A stretch of DNA of 64,000 nucleotides from CAZWDO01 sp964632485 [NCBI: uncultured bacterium]. GTDB taxonomy: Bacteria; JAGOEH01. Below the pieces are notes generated by a model. That model was not told where the DNA came from. It made no database searches and saw nothing but the letters and a program-made list of their open reading frames with translations. Positions 54,139 to 63,056 of this stretch are shown here, piece by piece (the stretch's first letter is position 1; every line of letters begins with the position of its first letter). The position numbers were made by a program, and so were the translations under genes. Where the stretch lies: contig CAZWDO010000012.1 in NCBI GenBank assembly GCA_964632485.1, positions 59,622 to 123,621 on the forward strand, written 5' to 3'.

Positions 54139-54192
54139 TTAAAATCGGTTCTGAAAATCGTACAATTTAATATGACGCTGCTGGTTTTCCAT
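54139..54192 (-). other. 17-codon upstream frame with strong ribosome site, or misframed ATPase N-terminus
   Basis: An ATG at 54192-54190 is preceded at 6 nt by AAGGAGGT, the best Shine-Dalgarno in the region. It reads 17 codons to a TAA. Adding one T to the T4 run at 54144-54141 would fuse it in frame with the ATPase, giving a 38-residue longer N-terminus without stops. As it stands it is a short upstream open frame. Confidence 0.4.
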
Positions 54193-54320
54193 GGATAACC
54201 TCCTTCCATTTTTTATTTAAAATTGTTTCCTACTTACCAACCTGCCTGTATTTCGATAAGCGCTAATTGAATTATAAAAAAATATAAAAAAAATGAAAAT
54301 ACTTTTTTTAGATTTTTTTG

Positions 54321-54349
54321 TTGACATGGATTCAATTTTGCAATATAAT
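54321..54349 (+). promoter_or_regulatory. Perfect consensus sigma70 promoter of the methyltransferase-TetR pair
   Basis: TTGACA (54321-54326), exactly 17 bases, TATAAT (54344-54349). The Shine-Dalgarno AGGAGA (54355-54360) begins about where transcription should start, so the leader is only about 10 nt. Confidence 0.85.
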
Positions 54350-54366
54350 GTGGCAGGAGAATACCG

Positions 54367-55182
54367 ATGAAGTCCAACCGAAAAAATAAAAATTATCACA
54401 ACCGTATTGCCGTGAATTATGATAATATTTATGAACACAGTGTCTATTGGGAATATAACCGTCGGATCACCTGGGAACATCTCAAGCCTGTTTTAATTAA
54501 TCTACCCAACCGTGATGTGCTGGATTTAGGTTGTGGCACTGGTTATTGGGGATTAAAGTTGATGAAAAGTGGGTTTGATGTTTTCTTTGCAGATTTGTCG
54601 CAGCAAATGGTCAATCAGGTCGTACAAAAATTGGAGGAGACCGGCGTGGAGTGGCAAAACAGGGTTGTATGCATGGATGCCATGCATACGGATACGGCTT
54701 TTCCGGATAAAAAATTTTCTTTGGTTATTGCTTATGGTGATATTCTATCTTTCAGTGAAAATCCGGAAAAAGTGATTCAAGCCGTGTATCATAGTCTCTC
54801 TGAAGGGGGCTATTTTTTAGCGAATTTTGATAATCGTCTGGCCAACATGGCTTTTTATGGGCGGACCCGGGATTGGAGCGGATTGCTGGATTTTATTGAA
54901 ACCGGCAGATCCCGATGGTTAACCCGATTAAAGGAACAACAGTTTCCTTTGCGGGCGTTTTACTCTTCTGAAATGGAGCGGTTGCTAACGAAACGCGGGT
55001 TTCGAATATGTGATTTCTATAGCAAGCCCTTATTGCCGGTTCAAGATTTTATTGATGATATTGATGATAAAGAATTATTTAATAAATTAATTCCCTGGGA
55101 ATTGCGTTTGTCGAAGGATAGTTCTTCCCTGGGATGCGGGAACCATATTGAGTTTATTGCTCAAAAAAAGCGAAAGGATTAG
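54367..55182 (+). CDS. Class I SAM-dependent methyltransferase
   Basis: A 271-residue soluble methyltransferase. Motif I is NRDVLDLGCGTGYWGLKLMK (about 54-72), motif II FFADLSQQMVNQV, motif III FSLVIAYGDILSFSENPEKV and the post-motif strand GGYFLANFDNRLANM. It resembles small-molecule methyltransferases of the UbiE/COQ5-like fold; the substrate is not evident. A TetR regulator gene begins 4 nt after its stop, so the pair is one operon, possibly self-regulated. Confidence 0.87.
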   Translation: MKSNRKNKNYHNRIAVNYDNIYEHSVYWEYNRRITWEHLKPVLINLPNRDVLDLGCGTGYWGLKLMKSGFDVFFADLSQQMVNQVVQKLEETGVEWQNRVVCMDAMHTDTAFPDKKFSLVIAYGDILSFSENPEKVIQAVYHSLSEGGYFLANFDNRLANMAFYGRTRDWSGLLDFIETGRSRWLTRLKEQQFPLRAFYSSEMERLLTKRGFRICDFYSKPLLPVQDFIDDIDDKELFNKLIPWELRLSKDSSSLGCGNHIEFIAQKKRKD

Positions 55183-55186
55183 TACG

Positions 55187-55807
55187 ATGCGTTCTGCTGG
55201 AGATAAAACTCGGAAAAGAATTTTGGATACTGCGCTTAAAATATTTGCCCATAAAGGATTTCTTGCCACGCGCGTGTCCGATATTTCCCGCGAAGCCCAG
55301 ACGGCTCATGGTTTGCTATACTACTATTTTAAGGATAAAGAGGATATTCTTCAGGCTATTTTCGAAGAAAACTGGAAAGAATTGACACGGAATGTCCGCA
55401 GTGTAATACAACACCATCCTGACTGTATTAATAAAATTGAAGCCATTATTACCTATATTTTTCATTTGTTTCATAATCATCCGGATTTGTTTCGGGTCAT
55501 TGTTATAAATTTGCGCTACACTCCCGAGTTGAGTCAGGATTTGCGCAAACAATTGTTGAACGAATTATTGACACCTCTTTATGAATTATTCCAGGAAGGG
55601 CAGAAACAGGGCGTTCTTTTAAATGAACTGGATCATGAAATAGCTGTTCAACTCCTTTTCGGCATGGTGGAAAACTCTATCCGCAGTATTCTGATTGGAG
55701 TGATCCATTACGACTTACGAATTGAAAACCTGTATTTGATTCGCGATAACATTTTGAAAATCTTTTTTGAGGGAACTCTTGTATCAAAAAAAAGTTTAAC
55801 AAATTAA
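55187..55807 (+). CDS. TetR-family transcriptional regulator
   Basis: A 206-residue repressor. ATG 55187 with AAAGGA upstream is chosen; the frame extends back into the methyltransferase gene. The HTH domain is in residues about 10-56: KRILDTALKIFAHKGFLATR, VSDISREAQTAHGLLYYYFK, KEDILQAIFEENW. The C-terminal ligand domain is helical, with LHQLF-type packing and YTPELSQDLRKQL, like FadR/AcrR-type members that sense acyl or aromatic ligands. It probably controls its own operon; the target site is not identified. Confidence 0.9.
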   Translation: MRSAGDKTRKRILDTALKIFAHKGFLATRVSDISREAQTAHGLLYYYFKDKEDILQAIFEENWKELTRNVRSVIQHHPDCINKIEAIITYIFHLFHNHPDLFRVIVINLRYTPELSQDLRKQLLNELLTPLYELFQEGQKQGVLLNELDHEIAVQLLFGMVENSIRSILIGVIHYDLRIENLYLIRDNILKIFFEGTLVSKKSLTN

Positions 55808-55816
55808 AAAATAGAC

Positions 55817-55845
55817 TTGACTTCCCTGAAGAAAATCTGTTATTT
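55817..55845 (+). promoter_or_regulatory. Probable promoter of the DUF2723-serC operon
   Basis: TTGACT (55817-55822), 17 bases, TTATTT (55840-55845), 48 nt upstream of the ATG at 55894. Confidence 0.5.
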
Positions 55846-55893
55846 ATGATTAATTAGTTTCGTTCAATTTGTATCGTGAAAAGGAAGGTGTCA

Positions 55894-58584
55894 ATGAGTG
55901 TTGATTTTAGCGGCAATGGACAAAATGTAGTAACGTATGAAGAGCCGAAGTGGTTGCGTCTCGGAGCGCCGTTTTTGGTTTTTTTGGTGGCTTTGGCCGG
56001 TTTTTTACAGACAGTGCAGCGTACCGTGTCGTTTTGGGATTGTGGGGAGTTTATCGCAACTTCAGTTATTTTGGGGATTCCGCATCCCCCGGGCGCGCCT
56101 ACTTTCAATCTGCTGGGGCGTTTTTTTTCCCTGATTCCCATTGGGGATGAGATCGCCTGGCGAGTGAATTTGATATCGGTATTAACTTCCGCTTTTGCTA
56201 TTCTTTTTCTTTTTTTAATTCTCAGAGAAATCTATCGTTATCTGTTTCCCAACGGTTTATTAAAAGATACCGTAATTTCTATTGTCAGCGCCGGCGCCGT
56301 GTCCCTGATGTGCGCTTTTAGCGATACCTTCTGGTTTAATGCCGTAGAAGCAGAAGTCTATGGCGTAGCAATGTTTTTCCTATTTTTAAGTTTGTATCTG
56401 GCAATGATCTGGTTCCGCCACCGGCAGGAAACAGGCGATGATCGCTATTTAATCTTTTTATTCTTTACGATGTTTCTCGGTATTGGTGGGCACATGTTCA
56501 GCCTTTTGTTCTTTCCTGCCATCTTCGTCTTAATGGTGTTAGTCGATAAAGAATCGATTTTGGATGCTCAGACCTGGTTGGGAATTCTCGGGATGTTAGT
56601 GGCGGTCTGGAGTATGAATAAAATTGCAGCCACCTATCAACATTCAGATTTTGCTGTTGCCCTGATTGGGCTTTTTTTGGCAGTTCCGTTGATGTTCGCC
56701 ATGGAACGGCTTCAAAGTTTTAAAAATTGGCATTACTGGTTTGCATTTTTTCAACTGACATTAGTGATCTATGCCGTGGATATTTTTGTCTGGTTCAATG
56801 CGTTTTCTTTGGTCGCTTATGTGATTATTAGCTTAACCAGCTCAAACCAGGGCTTCAAAAATAAGCTTCGTTTTTTAATCGTTTCATTGTTAGTAGCGGC
56901 GATCGGTTATTCCACTTACCTATATATTCCCATTCGCTCCCAGCTCAATCCCACTATTGATGAAAATAATCCGGAAACAGTGGAGCAATTTAAACTTTAT
57001 TTAGAGCGCAAGCAATATGGTGAACCGGATATCTGGAGCCGCATCACCAAACGGTACGGTTCCTGGTCCTGGCAGTTCGGGTATATGATCAACTACCTCA
57101 AGACGCAGTTCAACAACCAGCCGCATGTGCGTTATCTGTTCCCTGCCTGGGCGCTTCTTTTTCTGTTGGGTTGTTATTATCTCTGGCGCCATTCCAGGAA
57201 TTACCACATTTCATTATTAATATCGCTGGTAGTTTTTATCGCTATTGTGGGATTGGTAATCTATATGAATTTTTCCGATGGATTGCACGGAAAGCAAACC
57301 GAAGTGCGGGACCGCGATTATTTTCACACCCCCAGTTTTCTGATATTCGGCATGATGATGGGTGTCGGCCTGGCGGGTGTTTTACACTATTTCTCCAAAT
57401 TGCTCAAAAGCTCTGCCCTGGTCATGGCGTTGAGCGTTCCTATGCTGGCCCTGCCTTATATGACTTATTATCAGAATCTACCCACTCATAATCGTTCCAA
57501 GGATTGGATGCCCCACGATTATGCCTATAATATTCTGGTTTCCTGCCCGAAAAATGCGATTCTTTTCACCCAGGGTGATAACGATACTTTTCCGCTATGG
57601 TTTATGCAGGAAGTGAAAAAATTTCGCAAGGATGTCCGCATCGTCAATTTAAGCCTGCTGAACGCTGATTGGTATATCAAACAGTTAAAATATTTAGAAC
57701 CCAAAGTTGGATTTGGGCTTACGGATGAAGAAATTGACAAACGTTTAGTCGGAGCTTTTTATCTGGAAAAAGATTATAATTTCCGTTATGGCAATATTAC
57801 AACGACTCTTCCCAAGGATTCCTATATCCGGGTCCAGGATATTGGCGTCATGGAACTGATTAAGTCAAATTATGGGAAACGCCCCATTTGTTTTTCCATG
57901 ACTGTCGGTGATGACGGTCGGATTGGTTTGGACCGATATTTTGTGAAGCAAGGAATGGTCTATGAAATTGTCGATACGGTGGAGGATGGCCCGGTCGTCA
58001 ATACGGCGGTAATGGAAGATTTGTTGGTGAACAAATTCCGTTTTACTAATCTGGCTGACAGCTCCACCTGGCTGGGCAAAGACGGCAGCCGATATGTCTG
58101 GGGTTATGCTCAGGTTTTTAATGATTTGGCGAATGCCTACCTCGAAGAAGAGCAACAGGAGAAGGCGCGTCAAGTCTTGGAAAAAGCGATTGAGTATCTC
58201 CCGTATGTCGGCGGAAATTACCATAATCTGGCCAGTTATTACGAACGAATCGGAGATACTGACAAGGCCATTCAGTATTATAAATTAGGCGCCCAACGAG
58301 ATCCGGAAATGCGTTGGTATATGAATTATTATATCTCCGAGATGTTTCGCGCTGAACAAGTGTATGATTCCGCTTTGTACTATATCCAAATGTCCATGGA
58401 AGAATCGGCGAATGAGCCTGCTTTACTGCGCAGCGCCATAATGTTGTGTCGTTCTGCCGGAAATCGCGCGGCGGCGGAGAAAATTCTCAATAGCTGGTTG
58501 ATTCGTTTTCCTCAGGACCAGTTTGCCCACCAGCTTCGAGACCAATTAAATGACTTGATACCAAATCCAACAGAAGAAAACTAA
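55894..58584 (+). CDS. DUF2723 membrane glycosyltransferase-like protein with C-terminal TPRs
   Basis: An 896-residue protein. ATG 55894 (AAGGAAGG upstream) is preferred over an in-frame GTG at 55876. About a dozen membrane segments fill residues 25-560; the first periplasmic loop has the DUF2723 mark SFWDCGEFIATSVILGIPHP then PGAPTFNLLGRFFSLIP, similar to O-mannosyltransferase (PMT-like) catalytic loops. After a soluble region (about 570-720, FTQGDNDTFPLWFMQEVKKF) there are TPR repeats (about 730-890, NDLANAYLEEEQQEKARQVL). The family is frequent in Bacteroidota and relatives and is thought to glycosylate surface proteins. serC follows after 27 nt. Confidence 0.88.
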   Translation: MSVDFSGNGQNVVTYEEPKWLRLGAPFLVFLVALAGFLQTVQRTVSFWDCGEFIATSVILGIPHPPGAPTFNLLGRFFSLIPIGDEIAWRVNLISVLTSAFAILFLFLILREIYRYLFPNGLLKDTVISIVSAGAVSLMCAFSDTFWFNAVEAEVYGVAMFFLFLSLYLAMIWFRHRQETGDDRYLIFLFFTMFLGIGGHMFSLLFFPAIFVLMVLVDKESILDAQTWLGILGMLVAVWSMNKIAATYQHSDFAVALIGLFLAVPLMFAMERLQSFKNWHYWFAFFQLTLVIYAVDIFVWFNAFSLVAYVIISLTSSNQGFKNKLRFLIVSLLVAAIGYSTYLYIPIRSQLNPTIDENNPETVEQFKLYLERKQYGEPDIWSRITKRYGSWSWQFGYMINYLKTQFNNQPHVRYLFPAWALLFLLGCYYLWRHSRNYHISLLISLVVFIAIVGLVIYMNFSDGLHGKQTEVRDRDYFHTPSFLIFGMMMGVGLAGVLHYFSKLLKSSALVMALSVPMLALPYMTYYQNLPTHNRSKDWMPHDYAYNILVSCPKNAILFTQGDNDTFPLWFMQEVKKFRKDVRIVNLSLLNADWYIKQLKYLEPKVGFGLTDEEIDKRLVGAFYLEKDYNFRYGNITTTLPKDSYIRVQDIGVMELIKSNYGKRPICFSMTVGDDGRIGLDRYFVKQGMVYEIVDTVEDGPVVNTAVMEDLLVNKFRFTNLADSSTWLGKDGSRYVWGYAQVFNDLANAYLEEEQQEKARQVLEKAIEYLPYVGGNYHNLASYYERIGDTDKAIQYYKLGAQRDPEMRWYMNYYISEMFRAEQVYDSALYYIQMSMEESANEPALLRSAIMLCRSAGNRAAAEKILNSWLIRFPQDQFAHQLRDQLNDLIPNPTEEN

Positions 58585-58611
58585 CCCCTTAACCTTTATA
58601 AGGAGGATGCG

Positions 58612-59685
58612 ATGAGTCGTGCCCACAATTTTAACGCCGGACCGGCGGTACTTCCGGAGAGTGTCTTGCAGGAAGCAGCGAAAGCGGTACTGGAATTGGG
58701 CAATTTAGGCATGTCGATCTTGGAAATTTCTCACCGATCGAAAGATTTCGATGCTATTATTCAGACGGCGGAAGCCGATTTGAGAGAAATTCTGGGGCTT
58801 TCCGATGAATTTGCCGTCATGTTTCTACAGGGAGGCGCCAGCCACCAGTTTGCGATGATCCCTTATAATTTTCTCCTACCCGGAACCAGTGGAAATTATG
58901 TTGTAACTGGCGAATGGGCAAAAAAAGCCCTGAAAGAAGCTAAAGTTGTGGGGGAGACCTATGTTTCCGCTACTTCGGAAGAATCGCGTTTCGATCGCAT
59001 CCCCTCTTCTCTCGATGTGGCTGAAAATGCGGCTTATCTTCATCTCACTTCTAATAATACTATTTGGGGAACTCAATTCAAAATGTTTCCCGACAAAAAA
59101 ATACCTGTGATTGCTGATATGTCATCCGATTTTCTCAGTCGGCCCCTTAACATGAACCAGTTCAGCATGATTTATGGCGGCGCTCAAAAAAATGCAGGCC
59201 CTGCCGGTTTAACCATTGTCATTATTAAAAAGAGTATGCTGGAAAAACAAAACGGTAAATTACTGGCTTTTTGGAATTACAAAACCCATATTGATAAAGC
59301 ATCACTCTATAATACTCCGTCTGTTTATGCTATTTATGTGACCGGATTGGTGTTCAAGTGGATCAAGCAGATGGGCGGATTAGCCGCAGTGGATACTATG
59401 AATCAGGAAAAAGCTAAATTGATTTATGATTTGTTTGATCAATATCCCGATTTTTATAAGGGTCATGCTCAAGCCGGTAGCCGTTCTCTGATGAATATCA
59501 CATTCCGTTTGCCAAGTGAAGAGCTTGAAAAGAAATTCCTTGAGGAAGCCAAAAAAGAAAATATGGTCGGTCTAAAAGGCCATCGAGATGTGGGTGGTTT
59601 ACGCGCGTCGATGTATAACGCCTTGCCGTTAACCAGCGCAAAAGCCCTCGCTCTGTTTATGGAATCGTTCGTTAAACGTTCATGA
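58612..59685 (+). CDS. serC: Phosphoserine aminotransferase
   Basis: Converts 3-phosphohydroxypyruvate to phosphoserine with PLP and glutamate. The 357-residue protein starts RAHNFNAGPAVLPESVL and shows LEISHRSKDF, FLQGGASHQFAMIPYNFL, DMSSDFLSRPL, the PLP lysine in YGGAQKNAGPAGLTIVI and the C-terminal GHRDVGGLRASMYNALPL. It has a strong AAGGAGG ribosome site. serA is not in the window. It ends the DUF2723 operon and is followed by a long inverted repeat. Confidence 0.95.
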   Translation: MSRAHNFNAGPAVLPESVLQEAAKAVLELGNLGMSILEISHRSKDFDAIIQTAEADLREILGLSDEFAVMFLQGGASHQFAMIPYNFLLPGTSGNYVVTGEWAKKALKEAKVVGETYVSATSEESRFDRIPSSLDVAENAAYLHLTSNNTIWGTQFKMFPDKKIPVIADMSSDFLSRPLNMNQFSMIYGGAQKNAGPAGLTIVIIKKSMLEKQNGKLLAFWNYKTHIDKASLYNTPSVYAIYVTGLVFKWIKQMGGLAAVDTMNQEKAKLIYDLFDQYPDFYKGHAQAGSRSLMNITFRLPSEELEKKFLEEAKKENMVGLKGHRDVGGLRASMYNALPLTSAKALALFMESFVKRS

Positions 59686-59690
59686 TCGGC

Positions 59691-59766
59691 TCTCAATGAA
59701 GATTGATCTCCTAATTCGTATTTGGCTGTTGCAGCGTTTATGATCAGGGGATCAATCTTCTTGAGA
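59691..59766. repeat. Long imperfect inverted repeat downstream of serC
   Basis: TCTCAATGAAGATTGATCTC at 59691-59710 pairs with the sequence ending AATCTTCTTGAGA at 59766, giving about 18-20 base pairs with one bulge and one mismatch around a 35-nt loop. No T-run follows. It could be a read-through-limiting hairpin or part of a small mobile palindrome. Confidence 0.6.
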
Positions 59767-59915
59767 ATGAGGGGTGATATGTTTAAGCCAAACATTCATA
59801 CTAAGGTACTATGAGTTGTTTGCTGTTTTTTTTTGGTGTGGATTCAGCCCTTTTTTTTGAATATTAAATTTTTTATCTATAAGCGTAAGTGTTATTTCCA
59901 GGAAAGGACATTCTT

Positions 59916-61376
59916 ATGTTTGCTGCTGTTTTAGTTGCATTGTTTGTTTTACTTATGATTGGCATTGGAATTTGGGGAATGCGTAGGACACAAACATTGA
60001 ATGATTTCTTTTTAGGAGGTCGTTCGATTGGCCCCTGGATTTCTGCAGTTGCTTATGGAACATCCTATTTCTCAGCGGTTTTATTTATTGGTTTCGCCGG
60101 AAAGCTGGGCTGGGGATTCGGTTTGAATGTATTGTGGATTGCTTTGGGCAATACGTTATTGGGCTCATTGGCTGCATGGCTGGTCTTGGGAAAACGAACA
60201 CGACGCATGAGTCAAAATCTGGATGTTATGACCATGCCGGAATTCTTATATGAACGCTTTAATCATCGATATCTTAAAATATTCGCCGCTTTAATCATTT
60301 TTATTTTTTTATTGCCCTATTCCGCTTCGGTGTTTAAAGGTTTGGGACATTTATTCGAAATCACCTTTGGCTTATCTTACGATTACGCTTTATTAATCAT
60401 GATTGCCATTACCGGTATCTACCTGATATTAGGTGGATATTATGCAATTACCCTGACTGATTTTGTACAGGGATTCATCATGGTCGCCGGATCGATCCTC
60501 ATGGTGATAATTTTGAGCGGCAAGCATGGCGGAATCATAGAAGCCGTCAGCCAGATTTCTCAGCGGTTCAGCGAGCATCGAGGCGCCGCCGCTCCTCCCA
60601 TCAATTACTGGCTGCTGGCATCGTTAGTGTTCATGACTTCGATGGGCACCTGGGGCTTGCCACAGATGGTGCAAAAGTTTTATGCCATTAAAGACGAAAA
60701 CCAGATTACACGGGCGGCGATTGTAACGACAGTATTCGCGCTGATTGTTGTCTTTGCGGCCTATTTCACCGGGGCGATGACGCATCTGTTTTATACCCCG
60801 GAGCAGTTGCCTGCTGCGAATGGTAAAGTCCTCTTCGATAAGTTGATCCCCGATATGTTGACGGCCAACCTGCCCGAACCGCTGATGGGCGTAATTCTGC
60901 TTTTGATTCTCTCCGCTTCTATGTCAACGCTTTCATCCCTGGTTTTAGTTTCATCCTCGGCTGTCGCTATTGACCTTTATAAGGGCCATATCAATCCACA
61001 AACATCCAAGAAAAACTCATTGATCATGATGCGGTTATTAAGCGGAGTATTTATCGTACTTTCCTATTTTATCGCCCGCTATGAGTTTGGAATTATTGTT
61101 ACCTTGATGTCGCTTTCCTGGGGAGCGGTCGCTGGTTCTTTTATGGCGCCGTTTCTTTATGGACTCTATTGGCGTAAAACAACCGCCGCTGGTGTTTACG
61201 CTGGAATGATCTCCGGCCTCTTAACCCAGATTGTTCTGTTTTTTGCCTGGGGCCCTGCTTTATCTCCCATGGCCGCATCGTTGGCCATGATTATTCCCTT
61301 CGGCGTCATTCCGCTAGTCAGTATGTTCACATCTCCTCCCAATAAAGAATTGCTCGATCGCGCTTTCCAACATTAA
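59916..61376 (+). CDS. Sodium:solute symporter (SSS family)
   Basis: A 486-residue protein with about 13 membrane segments. ATG 59916 has AGGAAAGGA upstream; a GTG at 59889 is in frame but less likely. Family marks are TLNDFFLGGRSIGPWISAVA, YGTSYFSAVLFIGFAGKLGWG, GGYYAITLTDFVQGFIMV (the SSS signature region) and the Na+-site Ser pair in LILSASMSTLSSLVLVSSSA. Relatives carry proline, pantothenate, sugars or short organic acids; the substrate is open. It is monocistronic. Confidence 0.9.
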   Translation: MFAAVLVALFVLLMIGIGIWGMRRTQTLNDFFLGGRSIGPWISAVAYGTSYFSAVLFIGFAGKLGWGFGLNVLWIALGNTLLGSLAAWLVLGKRTRRMSQNLDVMTMPEFLYERFNHRYLKIFAALIIFIFLLPYSASVFKGLGHLFEITFGLSYDYALLIMIAITGIYLILGGYYAITLTDFVQGFIMVAGSILMVIILSGKHGGIIEAVSQISQRFSEHRGAAAPPINYWLLASLVFMTSMGTWGLPQMVQKFYAIKDENQITRAAIVTTVFALIVVFAAYFTGAMTHLFYTPEQLPAANGKVLFDKLIPDMLTANLPEPLMGVILLLILSASMSTLSSLVLVSSSAVAIDLYKGHINPQTSKKNSLIMMRLLSGVFIVLSYFIARYEFGIIVTLMSLSWGAVAGSFMAPFLYGLYWRKTTAAGVYAGMISGLLTQIVLFFAWGPALSPMAASLAMIIPFGVIPLVSMFTSPPNKELLDRAFQH

Positions 61377-61473
61377 ATGCCTGGCCGAAATCCATCCGGG
61401 TAACGGAAATGGACATAGAATCCATGCAACGCGCAATCTTAGTCGATCAGATGGTGGAGTGAGGATAGAAACG

Positions 61474-61505
61474 AAAAAGCCGGGCAGTATACGCATACCC
61501 GGCTT
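61474..61505 (-). terminator. Rho-independent terminator, minus strand
   Basis: AAGCCGGG (61477-61484) and CCCGGCTT (61498-61505) form an 8-bp perfect stem with a 13-nt loop. On the minus strand it ends in TTTTT, so it fits the glycosylase gene that stops at 61565; it may also slow transcription from the symporter side. Confidence 0.8.
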
Positions 61506-61564
61506 CTATATAATATTAAGAAAAGATTCTCATAAGATTGAGCTAATGTAAAGCAACACCCACC

Positions 61565-62026
61565 TTATTTTATATAATCCATTATTCCTGGAATAGTTTT
61601 TTCCCAATATTCTATTTCTCCAGGCACAATTTTAAAAAGAGTATTTACGTCAATTTTAATCTCTTTATTAATTGAATGATACCTGCATTTATCCCTTTTC
61701 AACAATTTTTGCTTTAATAATTCAGTTTCATATTTAACCTGCATATTTGTTACATTGATTTTAACATTAAATAATTCCGTATGAATTTGTAATTTTGTTA
61801 TATCGAATCTATAACCACGTAATAGCGACTCATTATAAATTTGATTTAAGTACAGATTAATTGCAGCAATTGGATTTAAACATTCCTGAAATCTAATTAA
61901 TTGTGGATGCTGTTTATATCCTTTTGTTTTTCCTTCTATAACTTTTTTTGCTAAGAGTCCCTCACGCCAGGCAGCCGTTAGCCCTTTCGCATCTAAATAT
62001 CTTGGGTGAAGTGACCATAATCGCAT
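61565..62026 (-). CDS. Pyrimidine-dimer DNA glycosylase / endonuclease V-like protein
   Basis: A 153-residue protein of the Pyr_excise (T4 endonuclease V-like) family, recognised from MRLWSLHPRYLDAKGLTAAW, REGLLAKKVIEGKTKGYKQH and PQLIRFQE at the N-terminus. T4 endonuclease V uses the amino group of Thr2; here residue 2 is Arg, so the same chemistry is not assured, and many bacterial members share this start. The C-terminal half is Lys/Ile-rich and poorly conserved. The gene is AT-richer than its neighbours. Ribosome site AAAGAGA; a terminator follows at 61474-61505. Confidence 0.75.
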   Translation of the reverse strand: MRLWSLHPRYLDAKGLTAAWREGLLAKKVIEGKTKGYKQHPQLIRFQECLNPIAAINLYLNQIYNESLLRGYRFDITKLQIHTELFNVKINVTNMQVKYETELLKQKLLKRDKCRYHSINKEIKIDVNTLFKIVPGEIEYWEKTIPGIMDYIK

Positions 62027-62117
62027 AGAATCTCTTTAATTTTGAAAATAGGAAGCGCGAAGCGCGGGATCGCTCGACGAATCGGCTTCGATCATTTTAT
62101 TCATTACAAAATGAAGA

Positions 62118-63056
62118 TTATTTATGTTTTAATTCATAAAAAACACCACGCTCAAGCTGAACTATCTCAATTTTATTATTTGCTTCCAAAGTCCCTAAAT
62201 ATTTATTAATTTCATTAACATGAATACCTAAAAAATGATGTAAATCTTCAAGCGTACAAGGGCGGCGGGCTATGGTTTCCATAATGGCAGTTTCAATGTC
62301 GCCGCTATAGGAGTCAATAGATGTTCGTTCCTGAACTGATGCAATGATTTCAACATTTGTCAGGTTCCAGTAGTCAGCAATTTCCTGCAATACCTTTTTT
62401 GATAAGGGAACAATGCCCGCTACTGTTCCGGGACGATCAAGAGTGTTTAGCTGAACACAGTCGGGGTTGATTTTTAGGATGGCTTTCTTTAGCAAATCCA
62501 ACGCCTCTTTTGAATCGTTATAATCCTTCAATAAGAATATTTCTAACCAAATTCTTCCTTTGTATTCTTTTCGTAAATCAATCAAACCCTGAATGTAAGT
62601 TTCTATTTTTATAGCTGAATGTGGACGGTCAATTTTTTCAAAGACCGATTGACTTGCCGCATCTAAGGAAGGTAAAATAACATCGGCTTGTAATACATCC
62701 GTTCTTAATTTTTTATCGGAAAATAAGGTTCCATTTGATAAGATTGCGGTTTTTACCGTAGGAAAATTTTTATTGATGAAATTCAGAACATCTCCTATTC
62801 GACTATTGAGCGTCGGTTCTCCCGAGCCTGAAAATGTAATGTAATCGATTTTTGGTCTATTGCTCATAAACTGCATTAATTCAGCAATAACCTGATCGTA
62901 TTTGACATACTCCATCCGATCGGCAGTGAGTTTAGTGGTTTTACCGACTTCGCAGTAAACACAATTTAATGAGCAGACTTTTTTGGGAATCAAATCGATT
63001 CCTAACGACATCCCCAATCGGCGAGAAGGGACAGGTCCAAAAAGATGTTTAAACAT
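62118..63056 (-). CDS. Radical SAM protein (COG0731-like)
   Basis: A 312-residue cytoplasmic Fe-S enzyme. Visible are FGPVPSRRLGMSLGIDLIP, the CX3CX2C cluster in CSLNCVYCEVGKT, YITFSGSGEPTLNSRIGDVL, AILSNGTLF and a C-terminal winged-helix-like tail. Such proteins occur widely and are often annotated only as Fe-S oxidoreductases. ATG 63056 is chosen: GAGAGGA lies upstream and the family start FKHLFGPVPSRR follows. The in-frame ATG at 63095 reads through a different frame of the DUF89 remnant, which ends 8 nt into this gene. AT-rich like the glycosylase. Confidence 0.88.
   Translation of the reverse strand: MFKHLFGPVPSRRLGMSLGIDLIPKKVCSLNCVYCEVGKTTKLTADRMEYVKYDQVIAELMQFMSNRPKIDYITFSGSGEPTLNSRIGDVLNFINKNFPTVKTAILSNGTLFSDKKLRTDVLQADVILPSLDAASQSVFEKIDRPHSAIKIETYIQGLIDLRKEYKGRIWLEIFLLKDYNDSKEALDLLKKAILKINPDCVQLNTLDRPGTVAGIVPLSKKVLQEIADYWNLTNVEIIASVQERTSIDSYSGDIETAIMETIARRPCTLEDLHHFLGIHVNEINKYLGTLEANNKIEIVQLERGVFYELKHK

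Noticed and set aside
62041-62095. GC-rich patch with GCGCGAAGCGC as a possible mobile-element end
   Set aside because: Only one small palindrome is visible, without direct repeats or a transposase; it may simply be a weak terminator of the radical SAM gene.
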